Part shown: positions 7,859 to 19,175 of the stretch, one piece after another
Layout of the letters: each line of letters begins with the position of its first letter
How positions within the stretch are numbered: the first letter of the stretch is position 1
Source of the DNA: JBCBTD01 sp039818825
GTDB taxonomy: Bacteria > Pseudomonadota > Alphaproteobacteria > Geminicoccales > Geminicoccaceae
Assembly: GCA_039818825.1 (NCBI GenBank)
Contig: JBCBTD010000046.1
Location: forward strand, 1 to 32,342
Reading direction: 5' to 3'
DNA length: 32,342 nt
Translations under genes and position numbers: made by a program
Notes under the pieces: model-generated
Databases searched by the model: none
What the model was told of the DNA's origin: nothing
Seen by the model: the letters and a program-made list of their open reading frames with translations, nothing else

Positions 7859-8221
7859 TCAGAGCGTGAGGCCACCCTCGCGGGCGCCCTCCGCCAAGGC
7901 GGCCAGCCGCCCGTGGTAGCGGTAGCCGCCGCGATCGAACACGACGGTCTCGACACCGGCGGCCTTCGCCCGCTCGGCCACGGCCAAGCCGACCTTCTTG
8001 GCCGCGTCGCGGTTGCTCGTCGATGCCAGATCGCCCTTGATCGACGGCTCCAATGACGACGCCGACGCCAAGGTGCGGCCGACCACGTCATCGATCACCT
8101 GGGCGTAGATGTACCGGTTCGAGCGGAACACCGAAAGCCGGGGCTTGCCGCCGGCCAGCTGCCGCAAGGCATAGCGTGTCCTACGGGCACGACGGCTGAA
8201 GCGTTCGTTGGTGGTGACCAT
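7859..8221 (-). CDS. rplR: 50S ribosomal protein L18
   Basis: The protein has 120 residues, with RRARRTRYALRQLAGGKPRLSVFRSNRYIYAQVIDD at the N-terminal side and VVFDRGGYRYHGRLAALAEGAREGGL at the C-terminus. These are the standard L18 signatures. L18 binds 5S rRNA with L5 and L25 in the central protuberance. It lies between rplF and rpsE, as in the canonical spc order. Confidence 0.97.
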   Translation of the reverse strand: MVTTNERFSRRARRTRYALRQLAGGKPRLSVFRSNRYIYAQVIDDVVGRTLASASSLEPSIKGDLASTSNRDAAKKVGLAVAERAKAAGVETVVFDRGGYRYHGRLAALAEGAREGGLTL

Positions 8222-8223
8222 GG

Positions 8224-8760
8224 CTACTTCTTCTTGCCTTCCTTGCGGAGGATGCGCTCACCCGCATACTTCACGCCCTTGCCCTTGTACGGCTCCGGCT
8301 TGCGGAACCGCCGGATCTCCGCTGCCAGCTGGCCAACCCGCTGACGGTCGGCGCCGGAGATCGTCAGCAAGGTCGGGGAGTCGGCCTTGATCTGGATGTC
8401 CGACGGGATCGCGACCTTGATGTCGTGGCTGAAGCCGAGCTGCAGGTTGAGGATGTTGCCATCGACGTTGGCGCGGTAGCCGACGCCGGAAATCTCCAAC
8501 TGTCGGGTGAAGCCTTCGGACACTCCGGTGACCATGTTGGCCACCAAGGTCCGCGACAGCCCCCACATCGCCCGCGAGCGCTGGTCATCGGCGTCGCGCG
8601 GGCTGACGCGCACAGCGCCGTCCTCCACCACCACGTCGACTTCGCTCGGTAGCGTCTGCGCCAGCTCGCCCAACTTGCCCTTCACCGACACCTGTTGCGC
8701 GGCGATCGACACCTCGACGCCGGCCGGGATCGGAACGGGATGCTTGCCGATACGGGACAT
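8224..8760 (-). CDS. rplF: 50S ribosomal protein L6
   Basis: The protein has 178 residues, starting MSRIGKHPVPIPAGVEV. It shows the duplicated L6 fold and the C-terminal signature RRFRKPEPYKGKGVKYAGERILRKEGKKK. L6 stabilises the factor-binding region near the sarcin-ricin loop. A second ATG at 8766 overlaps the rpsH stop as ATGA and would add MT in front. The family N-terminus MSRIGK supports 8760. Confidence 0.97.
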   Translation of the reverse strand: MSRIGKHPVPIPAGVEVSIAAQQVSVKGKLGELAQTLPSEVDVVVEDGAVRVSPRDADDQRSRAMWGLSRTLVANMVTGVSEGFTRQLEISGVGYRANVDGNILNLQLGFSHDIKVAIPSDIQIKADSPTLLTISGADRQRVGQLAAEIRRFRKPEPYKGKGVKYAGERILRKEGKKK

Positions 8761-8762
8761 CG

Positions 8763-9161
8763 TCAAAACACCGTGCAGAGGATTTCGCCGCCGACGCGCG
8801 CCTCGCGCGCTTCGGTGTCGGACATGACGCCGCGCGGCGTCGACAGGATCGCGATACCGAGCCCGTTGTACACCCGCGGCAAGTCGCGGACCCCGGCATA
8901 GACCCGGCGACCGGGCTTCGACACCCGACGCAGTTCCCGGATTACCGGCTGGCCGTTGTGGTACTTCAACTCGATCGCCAGCTCGTTTTTGCCTCGTTCG
9001 AGTTCGTGGGTGCTGTAACCCCGGATGTAGCCTTCGCGCTGCAACACCTCGAGCACGTTGCGCCGCAGGTTGGACGCCGGACTGGAAACCTTGCCTTTGC
9101 TGGCCATCTGCCCGTTGCGGATACGGGTCAGCATGTCGCCGAGCGGATCGCTCATTGCCAT
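8763..9161 (-). CDS. rpsH: 30S ribosomal protein S8
   Basis: The protein has 132 residues, starting MAMSDPLGDMLTRIRNGQ, a typical alphaproteobacterial N-terminus. The C-terminal signature LPRVYNGLGIAILSTPRGVMSD is conserved. S8 is a primary 16S rRNA binder in the central domain. In E. coli it also represses its own operon through the mRNA near rplE; I did not identify an equivalent site here. It is preceded by AGGA about nine bases upstream and lies ten bases after rpsN. Confidence 0.98.
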   Translation of the reverse strand: MAMSDPLGDMLTRIRNGQMASKGKVSSPASNLRRNVLEVLQREGYIRGYSTHELERGKNELAIELKYHNGQPVIRELRRVSKPGRRVYAGVRDLPRVYNGLGIAILSTPRGVMSDTEAREARVGGEILCTVF

Positions 9162-9171
9162 CGGTTCGTTC

Positions 9172-9477
9172 CTACCAGCTCGACTTCACGACGCCGGGCA
9201 CCTGGCCTTCGGACGCCAACTCACGCAGCGCGATCCGCGACAGGCCGAAACGCCGGTAATAGGCGCGCGGCCGGCCCGACACGACGCAGCGGTTGCGGAC
9301 CCGCACCTTGGCGCCGTTCCGCGGCAGCTTCGCCAGCTTGAGAACCGCATCGAATCGGTCCTCTGGCTCCAGATCGCGGTCGCGGATCAGCGCCTTCAGC
9401 TCCGCCCGTTTCGCCGCATCGCGGGCGACCAGACGACGGCGGAGCTGGTTCTTTTCGATCGCACTCTTCTTCGCCAT
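9172..9477 (-). CDS. rpsN: 30S ribosomal protein S14, zinc-free long form
   Basis: The protein has 101 residues, starting MAKKSAIEKNQLRRRLV, and ends with the family signature NRCVVSGRPRAYYRRFGLSRIALRELA. The CxxC pairs of the short zinc-binding S14 are missing: only one Cys is visible in this motif. It is therefore the long, zinc-independent type usual in Proteobacteria. It sits 14 bases after rplE in the spc order. Confidence 0.98.
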   Translation of the reverse strand: MAKKSAIEKNQLRRRLVARDAAKRAELKALIRDRDLEPEDRFDAVLKLAKLPRNGAKVRVRNRCVVSGRPRAYYRRFGLSRIALRELASEGQVPGVVKSSW

Positions 9478-9491
9478 GACTCTGCCCTACC

Positions 9492-10040
9492 TCAGCGCAC
9501 GAACGGCAATTGGAAACCCTCGAGGAGCACCCGCGCTTCCTCGTCGGTGCGGGCGGAGGTGCAGAACACGATGTCCATGCCGCGCACCTCATCGACCTCG
9601 TCGTAGCTGATCTCCGGAAAGATGATCTGCTCCTTCAGCCCCAAAGCATAGTTGCCGCGCCCGTCGAACGCCTTGGGATTGACACCCCGGAAGTCACGAA
9701 TCCGCGGCATGGCGATCGTCACCAACCGATCGACGAACTCGTACATGCGTTGCCGGCGCAAGGTCACCTTGCAGGCGATCGGCATCCCCTCGCGCAACTT
9801 GAAATTCGCGACGGACTTCCGCGCCTTGACCACCAACGGCTTCTGCCCGGCGATCTTGGTCATCTCGATTACGGCGGCATCGAGCTTCTTGCGGTCGCTG
9901 ACCGCCTTGCCGATCGCCATGTTGATGACGACCTTCTCCAGCCGCGGGACCATCATCGGGTTGGTGTAGGCGAACCGTTCCTGCAACGCTGGCCGCACCG
10001 TGGTCTCGTAGTGGTCCTGCAGGCGTACGATCTCGCTCAT
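9492..10040 (-). CDS. rplE: 50S ribosomal protein L5
   Basis: The protein has 182 residues. Signatures include MMVPRLEKVVINMAIGKAVSD and RDFRGVNPKAFDGRGNYALGLKEQIIFPEI. L5 binds 5S rRNA and contacts P-site tRNA and S13 across the subunit interface. The start overlaps the rplX stop by four bases (ATGA). Confidence 0.98.
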   Translation of the reverse strand: MSEIVRLQDHYETTVRPALQERFAYTNPMMVPRLEKVVINMAIGKAVSDRKKLDAAVIEMTKIAGQKPLVVKARKSVANFKLREGMPIACKVTLRRQRMYEFVDRLVTIAMPRIRDFRGVNPKAFDGRGNYALGLKEQIIFPEISYDEVDEVRGMDIVFCTSARTDEEARVLLEGFQLPFVR

Positions 10041-10387
10041 CGGTCCAACACCTCCCCGGACCGCCGCGACACGCGCACCTTGCGGCCGTCTTCGAGCAGC
10101 TTGAAGCCGACCCGGGTCGCCCGATCGTCGGTCGGATCGATCAGGGCCACGTTCGACAGATGGATCGGCGCTTCCTTCTGAACGATGCCGCCTTGCGAGC
10201 GTGCGCTCGGCCGCTCGTGACGCTTCACCATCATCACACCCTGGACCACGACGCGGTTCTCCGCCGGGAACACCTTCAAGACGTCCCCGCGCTTGCCTTT
10301 GTCGCGCCCCGTCAAGACGATCACCCGATCGCCCTTCTTGATCTTGCGCTTCGGCGGTCGCGTTGCCGCCTGGTTCGCAGTGCTCAT
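10037..10387 (-). CDS. rplX: 50S ribosomal protein L24
   Basis: The protein has 116 residues. A KOW motif (KKGDRVIVLTGRDKGKRGDV, about 17-36) is followed by VVVQGVMMVKRH. L24 is an early assembly initiator near the exit tunnel. The N-terminus carries about 12 extra residues (MSTANQAATRPP) compared with the shortest homologues. A shorter start is not supported, because no in-frame start codon precedes KKGD closely. It lies two bases after rplN. Confidence 0.96.
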   Translation of the reverse strand: MSTANQAATRPPKRKIKKGDRVIVLTGRDKGKRGDVLKVFPAENRVVVQGVMMVKRHERPSARSQGGIVQKEAPIHLSNVALIDPTDDRATRVGFKLLEDGRKVRVSRRSGEVLDR

Positions 10388-10389
10388 GG

Positions 10390-10758
10390 TCAGATGACCT
10401 CCGGCGCCAACGAGACGATCTTCATGAACCGCTTCGCGCGCAGCTCGCGGGTCACCGGCCCGAAGATGCGCGTGCCGATCGGCTCGCCAGCATTGTTGAT
10501 GAGGACCGCAGCATTCCGGTCGAAGCGGATCGCGCTGCCATCGGCACGCTTGATCTCCTTCGCGGTGCGGACGATCACGGCTTTGTGCACGTCACCCTTC
10601 TTCACCCGGCCACGGGGGATGGCGTCCTTCACGGCGACGACGATCACGTCGCCGATCGACGCCCAGCGACGTCGGGACCCGCCGAGCACCCGGATGCACT
10701 GCACACGTTTCGCTCCGGAGTTGTCGGCGACGTCGAGATTGCTTTCGCTCTGGATCAT
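10390..10758 (-). CDS. rplN: 50S ribosomal protein L14
   Basis: The protein has 122 residues, starting MIQSESNLDVADNSGAKRV. It contains GDVIVVAVKDAIPRGRVKKGD and RIFGPVTRELRAKRFMKIVSLAPEVI, all standard for L14. The ATG overlaps the rpsQ stop as ATGA. L14 sits at the subunit interface and contacts L19. It opens the spc-type block, but no separate promoter is evident because the coupling continues from rpsQ. Confidence 0.98.
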   Translation of the reverse strand: MIQSESNLDVADNSGAKRVQCIRVLGGSRRRWASIGDVIVVAVKDAIPRGRVKKGDVHKAVIVRTAKEIKRADGSAIRFDRNAAVLINNAGEPIGTRIFGPVTRELRAKRFMKIVSLAPEVI

Positions 10759-11030
10759 CCGCCGGACTCCGTCACCGCTGCCGGCGTCGGTGCAGCACTT
10801 TCCTGGGTCACGAGAGTCCAGCGCTTCGTCCGCGACAGCGGCCGGCATTCGACGATCCGCACCGTCTCCCCGACCGTGCACTGATTGTGCTCGTCATGGG
10901 CATGGTACTTCTTCGTCGCCCGCAAGTACTTGCCGTACAGCGGATGCTTGTAGCGCCGCTCGACGCGCACCACGATCGTCTTGTCGCCCTTGTCACTGAC
11001 GACGACACCCTGCAAGACGCGCTTGGGCAT
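10755..11030 (-). CDS. rpsQ: 30S ribosomal protein S17
   Basis: The protein has 91 residues, starting MPKRVLQGVVVSDKGDKTIVV. It contains ERRYKHPLYGKYLRATKKYHAHDE and VGETVRIVECRPLSRTKRW, the S17 OB-fold core. A tail of about 12 residues rich in Ala, Pro and Thr follows the core. The start shares one base with the rpmC stop (TGATG), and the stop overlaps rplN by four bases. Confidence 0.97.
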   Translation of the reverse strand: MPKRVLQGVVVSDKGDKTIVVRVERRYKHPLYGKYLRATKKYHAHDEHNQCTVGETVRIVECRPLSRTKRWTLVTQESAAPTPAAVTESGG

Positions 11031-11233
11031 CAGTTCGCCTCCTGTTTCTGGCGGCGCTGGCCGGCGACGGTCTTGAGCCGCGCAATCGTCCGGCGCACGT
11101 CGCGCACGCGGGCGCTGTTCTCCAGCTGGCCGGTGGCCTGTTGGAAGCGCAGGTTGAACTGCTCCTTCTTGAGGTCGATCAGGAGGCCGGCGAGTTCGTC
11201 GTCGGACTTGGCTCGGAGTTCCTCGCTGTTCAT
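11030..11233 (-). CDS. rpmC: 50S ribosomal protein L29
   Basis: The protein has 67 residues, starting MNSEELRAKSDDELAGLLIDLKKEQFNLRFQ. The helical hairpin and the ATGQLENSARVRDVRRTIARLKT segment are diagnostic. L29 lies near the tunnel exit and helps dock signal recognition particle and trigger factor. The ATG overlaps the rplP stop by four bases (ATGA), which settles the start. Confidence 0.97.
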   Translation of the reverse strand: MNSEELRAKSDDELAGLLIDLKKEQFNLRFQQATGQLENSARVRDVRRTIARLKTVAGQRRQKQEAN

Positions 11234-11652
11234 GCCGCCTCCTCCTGCACCCGCTGTACGAAGCGCGTGGCGATCGGCAGCTTCGCCGAAGCTCGGCGAA
11301 TCGCCTCTTCCGCCAGCGCCGGCTGCACACCATCGATCTCGAACATCATCCGACCGGGCTTGACCAAGCTCACCCACAGCTCGACCGAGCCCTTGCCCTT
11401 ACCCATGCGGACTTCGGCGGGCTTCTTCGACACCGGCTTGTCGGGGAAAATCCGGATCCAGACCCGCCCCTGTCGTTTCAAGTGCCTGGTCATGGCCCGC
11501 CGTGCGGCTTCGATCTGCCTGGCCGTCACTCGACCCGGCTCGACTGCCTTCATCCCGAACGCACCGAAGTTCAGATCGGTCCCGCCTTTGGCGAGACCGT
11601 GGATCCGGCCCTTGTGCATCTTGCGGAACTTGGTCCGCTTCGGCTGCAACAT
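11230..11652 (-). CDS. rplP: 50S ribosomal protein L16
   Basis: The protein has 140 residues, starting MLQPKRTKFRKMHKGRIHGLAKGG. It contains LKRQGRVWIRIFPDKPVSKKPAEVRMGKGKG, the core facing the A-site tRNA elbow. L16 is a late assembly protein. It is 23 bases after rpsC and overlaps rpmC. Confidence 0.98.
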   Translation of the reverse strand: MLQPKRTKFRKMHKGRIHGLAKGGTDLNFGAFGMKAVEPGRVTARQIEAARRAMTRHLKRQGRVWIRIFPDKPVSKKPAEVRMGKGKGSVELWVSLVKPGRMMFEIDGVQPALAEEAIRRASAKLPIATRFVQRVQEEAA

Positions 11653-11675
11653 CGCTCAACGCTCCTCGCCAAGGC

Positions 11676-12359
11676 TCACCCGCGACCGGGTGCCGCCTCG
11701 GTCAACCGTCGCTCGGACGCGAACGGGTCGTGTTCCATGATCTCGCCGCGGAAGACCCAAACCTTGATCCCGCAGGTGCCGTAAGGCGTGAACGCCGTCG
11801 CCCGGCCGAAGTCGATGTTCGCCCGCAAGGTGTGCAGGGGCACGCGGCCCTCGCGGTAGCGCTCGGAGCGGGCAATCTCAGCGCCACCCAATCGACCACC
11901 GCAGACCACCTTGATGCCTTCGGCGCCGAGCCGCATCGCCGACTGCACCGCGCGCTTCATCGCCCGACGAAAGGTGACGCGGCGGCGCAATTGCTGCGCG
12001 ATGTTCTCGGCGACGAGGCGGGCGTCGAGCTCGGGCTTGCGAATCTCGACGATGTTCAAGGCAACGTCACCCGCCGAGCTTAGCTTCGACACGTCGCGCC
12101 GTAGCACTTCGATGTCCTGGCCCTTCTTGCCGATCACCACGCCCGGACGCGCCGTGTGGATCATCACCCGGGCCTTCTTCGCCGGCCGCTCGATGACGAT
12201 CTTCGACACCCCCGCCTGTTCCAGCCGCTTGTGCAGGAACGAGCGGATCTCCAGATCTTCGGCCAAGAGCCGCGAATACTCCGCGCCGCCGTACCAACGG
12301 CTGTCCCAGGTGCGGTTGATCCCGAGGCGCATGCCGATCGGGTTGACCTTGTGCCCCAT
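11676..12359 (-). CDS. rpsC: 30S ribosomal protein S3
   Basis: The protein has 227 residues, starting MGHKVNPIGMRLGINRTWDSRW. The KH domain includes ARVMIHTARPGVVIGKKGQDIE. The C-terminal domain includes GIKVVCGGRLGGAEIARSE and IDFGRATAFTPYGTCGIKVWVF. S3 lines the mRNA entry channel with S4 and S5. The start shares one base with the rplV stop (TGATG). Confidence 0.98.
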   Translation of the reverse strand: MGHKVNPIGMRLGINRTWDSRWYGGAEYSRLLAEDLEIRSFLHKRLEQAGVSKIVIERPAKKARVMIHTARPGVVIGKKGQDIEVLRRDVSKLSSAGDVALNIVEIRKPELDARLVAENIAQQLRRRVTFRRAMKRAVQSAMRLGAEGIKVVCGGRLGGAEIARSERYREGRVPLHTLRANIDFGRATAFTPYGTCGIKVWVFRGEIMEHDPFASERRLTEAAPGRG

Positions 12360-12739
12360 CAGGCGGCCTCCTCGACTTGCCGCACGACGATGCGCAAACG
12401 GCTGAAGAACTTCTTGATCCGCCCGGCTCGGCCGCGCGCCCGCGCATGCATCCGCTTCATCACCAAGCGCTTGCCGACACTCGCCTCGGCGACCACCAGC
12501 TGGTCGACGTCGAGTTGATGGTTGTTCTCGGCGTTGGCGACCGCGCTCTCCAAGGTCTTGCGGACGTCGATCGCCACCCGCTTGTTCGAGAACGCGAGCG
12601 ACGTGATCGCCTTGCCGACGGGCTTGTTGCGAATCATGCCGGCGACGAGGTCGAGCTTGCGCGGGCTGACCCGGACGAAGGTCGCCACCGCTTGGGCTTC
12701 GCTGTCGTCGAGTGCCCGCTCGCGTTGCGGCTTGCCCAT
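12359..12739 (-). CDS. rplV: 50S ribosomal protein L22
   Basis: The protein has 126 residues, starting MGKPQRERALDDSEAQAVA. It shows VRVSPRKLDLVAGMIRNKPVGKA and a C-terminal loop region HARARGRAGRIKKFFSRLRIVV, where the long hairpin enters the exit tunnel. The ATG at 12739 is chosen from family length and position directly after the rpsS stop; longer starts overlap rpsS. L22 lines the tunnel constriction together with L4. Confidence 0.96.
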   Translation of the reverse strand: MGKPQRERALDDSEAQAVATFVRVSPRKLDLVAGMIRNKPVGKAITSLAFSNKRVAIDVRKTLESAVANAENNHQLDVDQLVVAEASVGKRLVMKRMHARARGRAGRIKKFFSRLRIVVRQVEEAA

Positions 12740-12740
12740 A

Positions 12741-13019
12741 CTACTTCCTCTTCGCCTTCTTGTCGGCACCGTGCCCGTAATAGGTTCGGGTCGGCGAGAA
12801 CTCACCGAACTTGTGGCCGACCATGTTCTCCGTAACGTACACTGGCAAGAACTTCTTCCCGTTGTAGACGGCGAAGGTCAGCCCGATGAACTCAGGAACG
12901 ATGGTCGAGCGGCGGGACCAAGTCTTGATGATCGCATTCTTGCCCGACGCCCGCGCCTGTTCGGCCTTGTCGAACAGATAGCCGTCGACGAACGGGCCTT
13001 TCCACACACTACGGGGCAC
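12741..13019 (-). CDS. rpsS: 30S ribosomal protein S19
   Basis: The protein has 92 residues, starting MPRSVWKGPFVDGYLFDKAEQ. It contains the family signature YNGKKFLPVYVTENMVGHKFGEF and FSPTRTYYGHGADKKAKRK at the end. S19 forms the head of the small subunit with S13. It lies three bases after rplB and one base before rplV. Confidence 0.98.
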   Translation of the reverse strand: MPRSVWKGPFVDGYLFDKAEQARASGKNAIIKTWSRRSTIVPEFIGLTFAVYNGKKFLPVYVTENMVGHKFGEFSPTRTYYGHGADKKAKRK

Positions 13020-13022
13020 CGA

Positions 13023-13865
13023 TCAGCCTCCACGCTTCTTGGCGAGATGGCGCGAGCGCACCACGAACACGCCGGACTTCTTGTTTCGCCGGGTGCGACG
13101 ACCCTTGGTCGGCTTGCCCCAGGGCGTCACCGGATGACGACCGCCCGAGGTCCGCCCCTCGCCACCACCATGCGGGTGATCCACCGGGTTCATCACCACA
13201 CCGCGCACCGTCGGCCGACGACCGAGCCACCGGCTGCGGCCCGCCTTGCCCAGATTGACGTTCTGATGGTCGGCGTTCGACACCGCACCGACCGACGCGA
13301 TGCAGTCGGAGTGGATCCGCCGGATCTCGCCCGACATCAACCGTACCTGGCTGTAGCTGCCGTCGCGGCCCACCAACTGGGCGTACGCGCCGGCCGACCG
13401 CGCCACCTGCCCCCCCTTGCGGGGCTTCAGCTCGACGTTGTGGATGATCGTGCCGATCGGAATGTTGGCGAGCGGCGCGGCGTTGCCCGGCTTCACGTCG
13501 ACTCGGTTGGCGGCCACCACCCGGTCCCCCACCGCAAGACGCGCCGGAGCGAGGATGTACGCCTGCTCGCCATCTTCGTAGGTGACGAGCGCAATGAATG
13601 CCGTGCGGTTCGGATCGTACTCCAGTCGCTCGATCGTCCCCCAGACGTCCCACTTCTGGCGCTTGAAATCGACCCGTCGGTAACGCCGCTTGTGGCCGCC
13701 GCCGCGATGCCAGACCGTGGTCCGACCGTGGTTGTTTCGACCCCCGGACTTGGTGAGGCCCTCTGTCAGCTTCTTGACCGGAGCGCCCTTGTGCAAAGTC
13801 GAGCGGTCGACCGACACCAGCTGCCGACGTCCAGGCGAGGTTGGGTTGTAGGTTTTGAGCGCCAT
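13023..13865 (-). CDS. rplB: 50S ribosomal protein L2
   Basis: The protein has 280 residues. It includes GRNNHGRTTVWHRGGGHKRRYR near the N-terminus and VVMNPVDHPHGGGEGR (about 223-238). The latter carries the conserved histidines H230 and H232, implicated in peptidyl-transferase centre assembly. L2 is among the most conserved ribosomal proteins. It begins one base after the rplW stop. Confidence 0.99.
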   Translation of the reverse strand: MALKTYNPTSPGRRQLVSVDRSTLHKGAPVKKLTEGLTKSGGRNNHGRTTVWHRGGGHKRRYRRVDFKRQKWDVWGTIERLEYDPNRTAFIALVTYEDGEQAYILAPARLAVGDRVVAANRVDVKPGNAAPLANIPIGTIIHNVELKPRKGGQVARSAGAYAQLVGRDGSYSQVRLMSGEIRRIHSDCIASVGAVSNADHQNVNLGKAGRSRWLGRRPTVRGVVMNPVDHPHGGGEGRTSGGRHPVTPWGKPTKGRRTRRNKKSGVFVVRSRHLAKKRGG

Positions 13866-13866
13866 G

Positions 13867-14160
13867 TCAGATGCCCGTCGTCACGTCGATGGAATGGCCC
13901 TCGACCAGCGTCACGACCGCTTTCTTCACGTCGGAACGGCGGTAGGGGACGCCTCGCGAGCGCTTGCGTTTGCCTTTGGTCACCAAAGTGTTGACCTTCT
14001 TCACCTGAACGGAGAACAGCGCTTCGACCGCCGCCTTGATCTCCGGCTTGGTCGCATCGTTCCGCACACGGAATACGACGGCGTTGTGCTCCGCGAGCCG
14101 CGTCGACTTCTCGGTGATTACCGGTCGGGTGATGACGTCGTAGTGCCGTTCGGTCGTCAC
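13867..14160 (-). CDS. rplW: 50S ribosomal protein L23, GTG start
   Basis: The protein has 97 residues, starting (M)TTERHYDVITRPVITEKST. It contains RNDATKPEIKAAVEALFSVQVKKVNTL and the basic loop KGKRKRSRGVPYRRSDVKKA, as expected for L23. The GTG at 14160 overlaps the rplD stop as GTGA. The much longer open frame in this phase runs across rplD and is not coding. L23 is the docking site for signal recognition particle and trigger factor at the exit tunnel. Confidence 0.96.
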   Translation of the reverse strand: MTTERHYDVITRPVITEKSTRLAEHNAVVFRVRNDATKPEIKAAVEALFSVQVKKVNTLVTKGKRKRSRGVPYRRSDVKKAVVTLVEGHSIDVTTGI

Positions 14161-14777
14161 TTCAGCCGCTCCTGCAGGGCTACCAGGCTGTCGCGCGCCA
14201 ACAGGACGACGTCGCGGCGCAACATGTCGTAGACGTTCGCCCCGGCCGTCGGCACGACGTCGATCATCGGGATGTTGCGCGACGCCAGCTTCAGATTGCC
14301 GTCCAACTCGTCGCCGCCGACGACGAACGCCGACTTGAACGCCAGGGTGCCGAAGCGCGCGGCCAGCGGCTTCGTCCGCGGCTCGGTGAGCTTGGCGTCG
14401 TCCAGAACGTAGAGCTGACCGGCACGCGCCTTCGCCGCCAGTGCGTGGCGGAGCGCCAACCGGCGAACCTGCTTCGGCAAATCGATGGCGTGGTCGCGCG
14501 GTGTCGGCCCGAAGGCACGGCCGCCACCGCGAAACTGGCCGACCCGCGCGGAGCCGTGTCGCGCCCGTCCAGTGCCCTTCTGCTTGAACATCTTGGCACC
14601 GGTGCGATTGATCTCGGAGCGGTTCTTCACCTTGTGGGTGCCCGCGCGTCGCTTGGCCAACTGGTAGACGACCATACGTTGCAGAATGTCGGCCCGCGGC
14701 TCGACCGCGAAGATCGCGTCGTCGACTTCGATCGCCGAGGTGTCTTCCGACGTGAGACTGATGACCGGTAGCTCCAT
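14157..14777 (-). CDS. rplD: 50S ribosomal protein L4
   Basis: The protein has 206 residues. The central loop that reaches into the exit tunnel is visible as MFKQKGTGRARHGSARVGQFRGGGRAFGP. In E. coli L4 also represses the S10 operon through its leader. Here the S10 genes follow tuf directly with only 41 bases, and I saw no structured S10 leader. It starts three bases after rplC and overlaps rplW by four. Confidence 0.97.
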   Translation of the reverse strand: MELPVISLTSEDTSAIEVDDAIFAVEPRADILQRMVVYQLAKRRAGTHKVKNRSEINRTGAKMFKQKGTGRARHGSARVGQFRGGGRAFGPTPRDHAIDLPKQVRRLALRHALAAKARAGQLYVLDDAKLTEPRTKPLAARFGTLAFKSAFVVGGDELDGNLKLASRNIPMIDVVPTAGANVYDMLRRDVVLLARDSLVALQERLK

Positions 14778-14780
14778 CGC

Positions 14781-15488
14781 TCAGGCCTCCGCCTCTTCGA
14801 TGACGGCGGCTTCCATGCCCTGCAGGCCGGCCGGATAGGGGGCCTCGCCGGGTCGGGCGCGCTTGACCGCATCGCGGATGCGAACCACGCCGCCCTTGGC
14901 CCCGGGCACGGCACCGCGGATCAGCAACAGGCCCCGCTCCGGATCGACGCCGGCAACCTCCAGGTTCAAGGTGGTCGACCGCTTGGCGCCCATCTGCCCG
15001 GCCATCTTCTTGCCCTTGAAGACCTTGCCGGGGTCCTGACACTGACCGGTCGAGCCGTGCGCTCGGTGCGAGATCGACACACCGTGGCTCGCGCGCAAGC
15101 CAGCGAAGCCGTGCCGCTTCATCGCCCCGGCAAAGCCCTTGCCTTGACTGACCCCGCACACGTCGACCCGTTGCCCGGCGACGAAATGCGCCGCCGACAG
15201 CTTCGCACCGACGTCGAGAACGGCGTCGTCAGCGACGCGAAACTCGCCGAGTCGCTTCTTCGGCTCGACCTTCGCTTTGGCGAAATGGCCGCGTTGCGGC
15301 TTCGTCACGTTCTTCACCTTGGCCTTGCCCATGCCGACCTGCACGGCGGTGTAACCGTCGCGCTCGCTGTTGCGCACGGCCACGACCTCGTTGTCCTCCA
15401 GCTGCAGGACGGTCACCGGCACGTGGCTGCCGTCGACGCCGAACAGGCGGGTCATTCCCATCTTGCGGGCCAAGAGACCGGTGCGCAT
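14781..15488 (-). CDS. rplC: 50S ribosomal protein L3
   Basis: The protein has 235 residues, starting MRTGLLARKMGMTRLF. It contains SHGVSISHRAHGSTGQCQDP and GKVFKGKKMAGQMG, the loop reaching the peptidyl-transferase centre. This includes the glutamine region methylated by PrmB in E. coli. The ATG at 15488 gives the family N-terminus and lies 22 bases after rpsJ; upstream starts overlap rpsJ. A short Glu/Ala-rich C-terminal tail follows the core. Confidence 0.97.
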   Translation of the reverse strand: MRTGLLARKMGMTRLFGVDGSHVPVTVLQLEDNEVVAVRNSERDGYTAVQVGMGKAKVKNVTKPQRGHFAKAKVEPKKRLGEFRVADDAVLDVGAKLSAAHFVAGQRVDVCGVSQGKGFAGAMKRHGFAGLRASHGVSISHRAHGSTGQCQDPGKVFKGKKMAGQMGAKRSTTLNLEVAGVDPERGLLLIRGAVPGAKGGVVRIRDAVKRARPGEAPYPAGLQGMEAAVIEEAEA

Positions 15489-15510
15489 GACTATCTTTCC
15501 CTCGCCCCGC

Positions 15511-15819
15511 TCAGACCTTGATTTCGACGTCGACACCCGACGCCAGGTCGAGCTTCATCAGCGCGTCGACCGTCTGCGGGGTCGGATCGACGATGTCCAA
15601 AAGCCGCTTGTGCGTCCGCATCTCGAACTGTTCGCGGCTCTTCTTGTCGATGTGCGGCGAACGCAACACCGTGAACCGTTCCAAGCGCGTCGGCAGCGGG
15701 ATCGGCCCGCGCACCCGAGCGCCGGTTCGCTTCGCGGTGTTGACGATCTCGCGTACCGACTGGTCGAGAACGCGATGATCGAACGCCTTGAGGCGAATTC
15801 TGATGTTCTGCGTGTCCAT
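15511..15819 (-). CDS. rpsJ: 30S ribosomal protein S10 (NusE)
   Basis: The protein has 102 residues, starting MDTQNIRIRLKAFDHRVLDQSV. It contains VRGPIPLPTRLERFTVLRSPHIDKKSREQFE and HKRLLDIVDPTPQTVDALMKLDLASGVDVEIKV. S10 is also a NusG and NusB partner in transcription antitermination and coupling. NusG is encoded in the same window. It lies 41 bases after tuf, so the str and S10 blocks are joined. Confidence 0.98.
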   Translation of the reverse strand: MDTQNIRIRLKAFDHRVLDQSVREIVNTAKRTGARVRGPIPLPTRLERFTVLRSPHIDKKSREQFEMRTHKRLLDIVDPTPQTVDALMKLDLASGVDVEIKV

Positions 15820-15860
15820 GGTTCAGCTTCGCCTTGGGAAACGTTCGCTCAATTCTTCGT

Positions 15861-17054
<1,194 letters not shown>

Positions 17055-17079
17055 CTCTCAGATCTCCAGCGCCACAGGG

Positions 17080-19155
<2,076 letters not shown>

Positions 19156-19175
19156 GGTGAGCTTCCGGTCCCGGG

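Noticed and set aside
13867..15159. A 430-codon minus-strand frame spanning rplW and most of rplD and rplC
   Set aside because: Only the last 97 codons match L23. The upstream part is out of frame with L4 and L3 and is non-coding.
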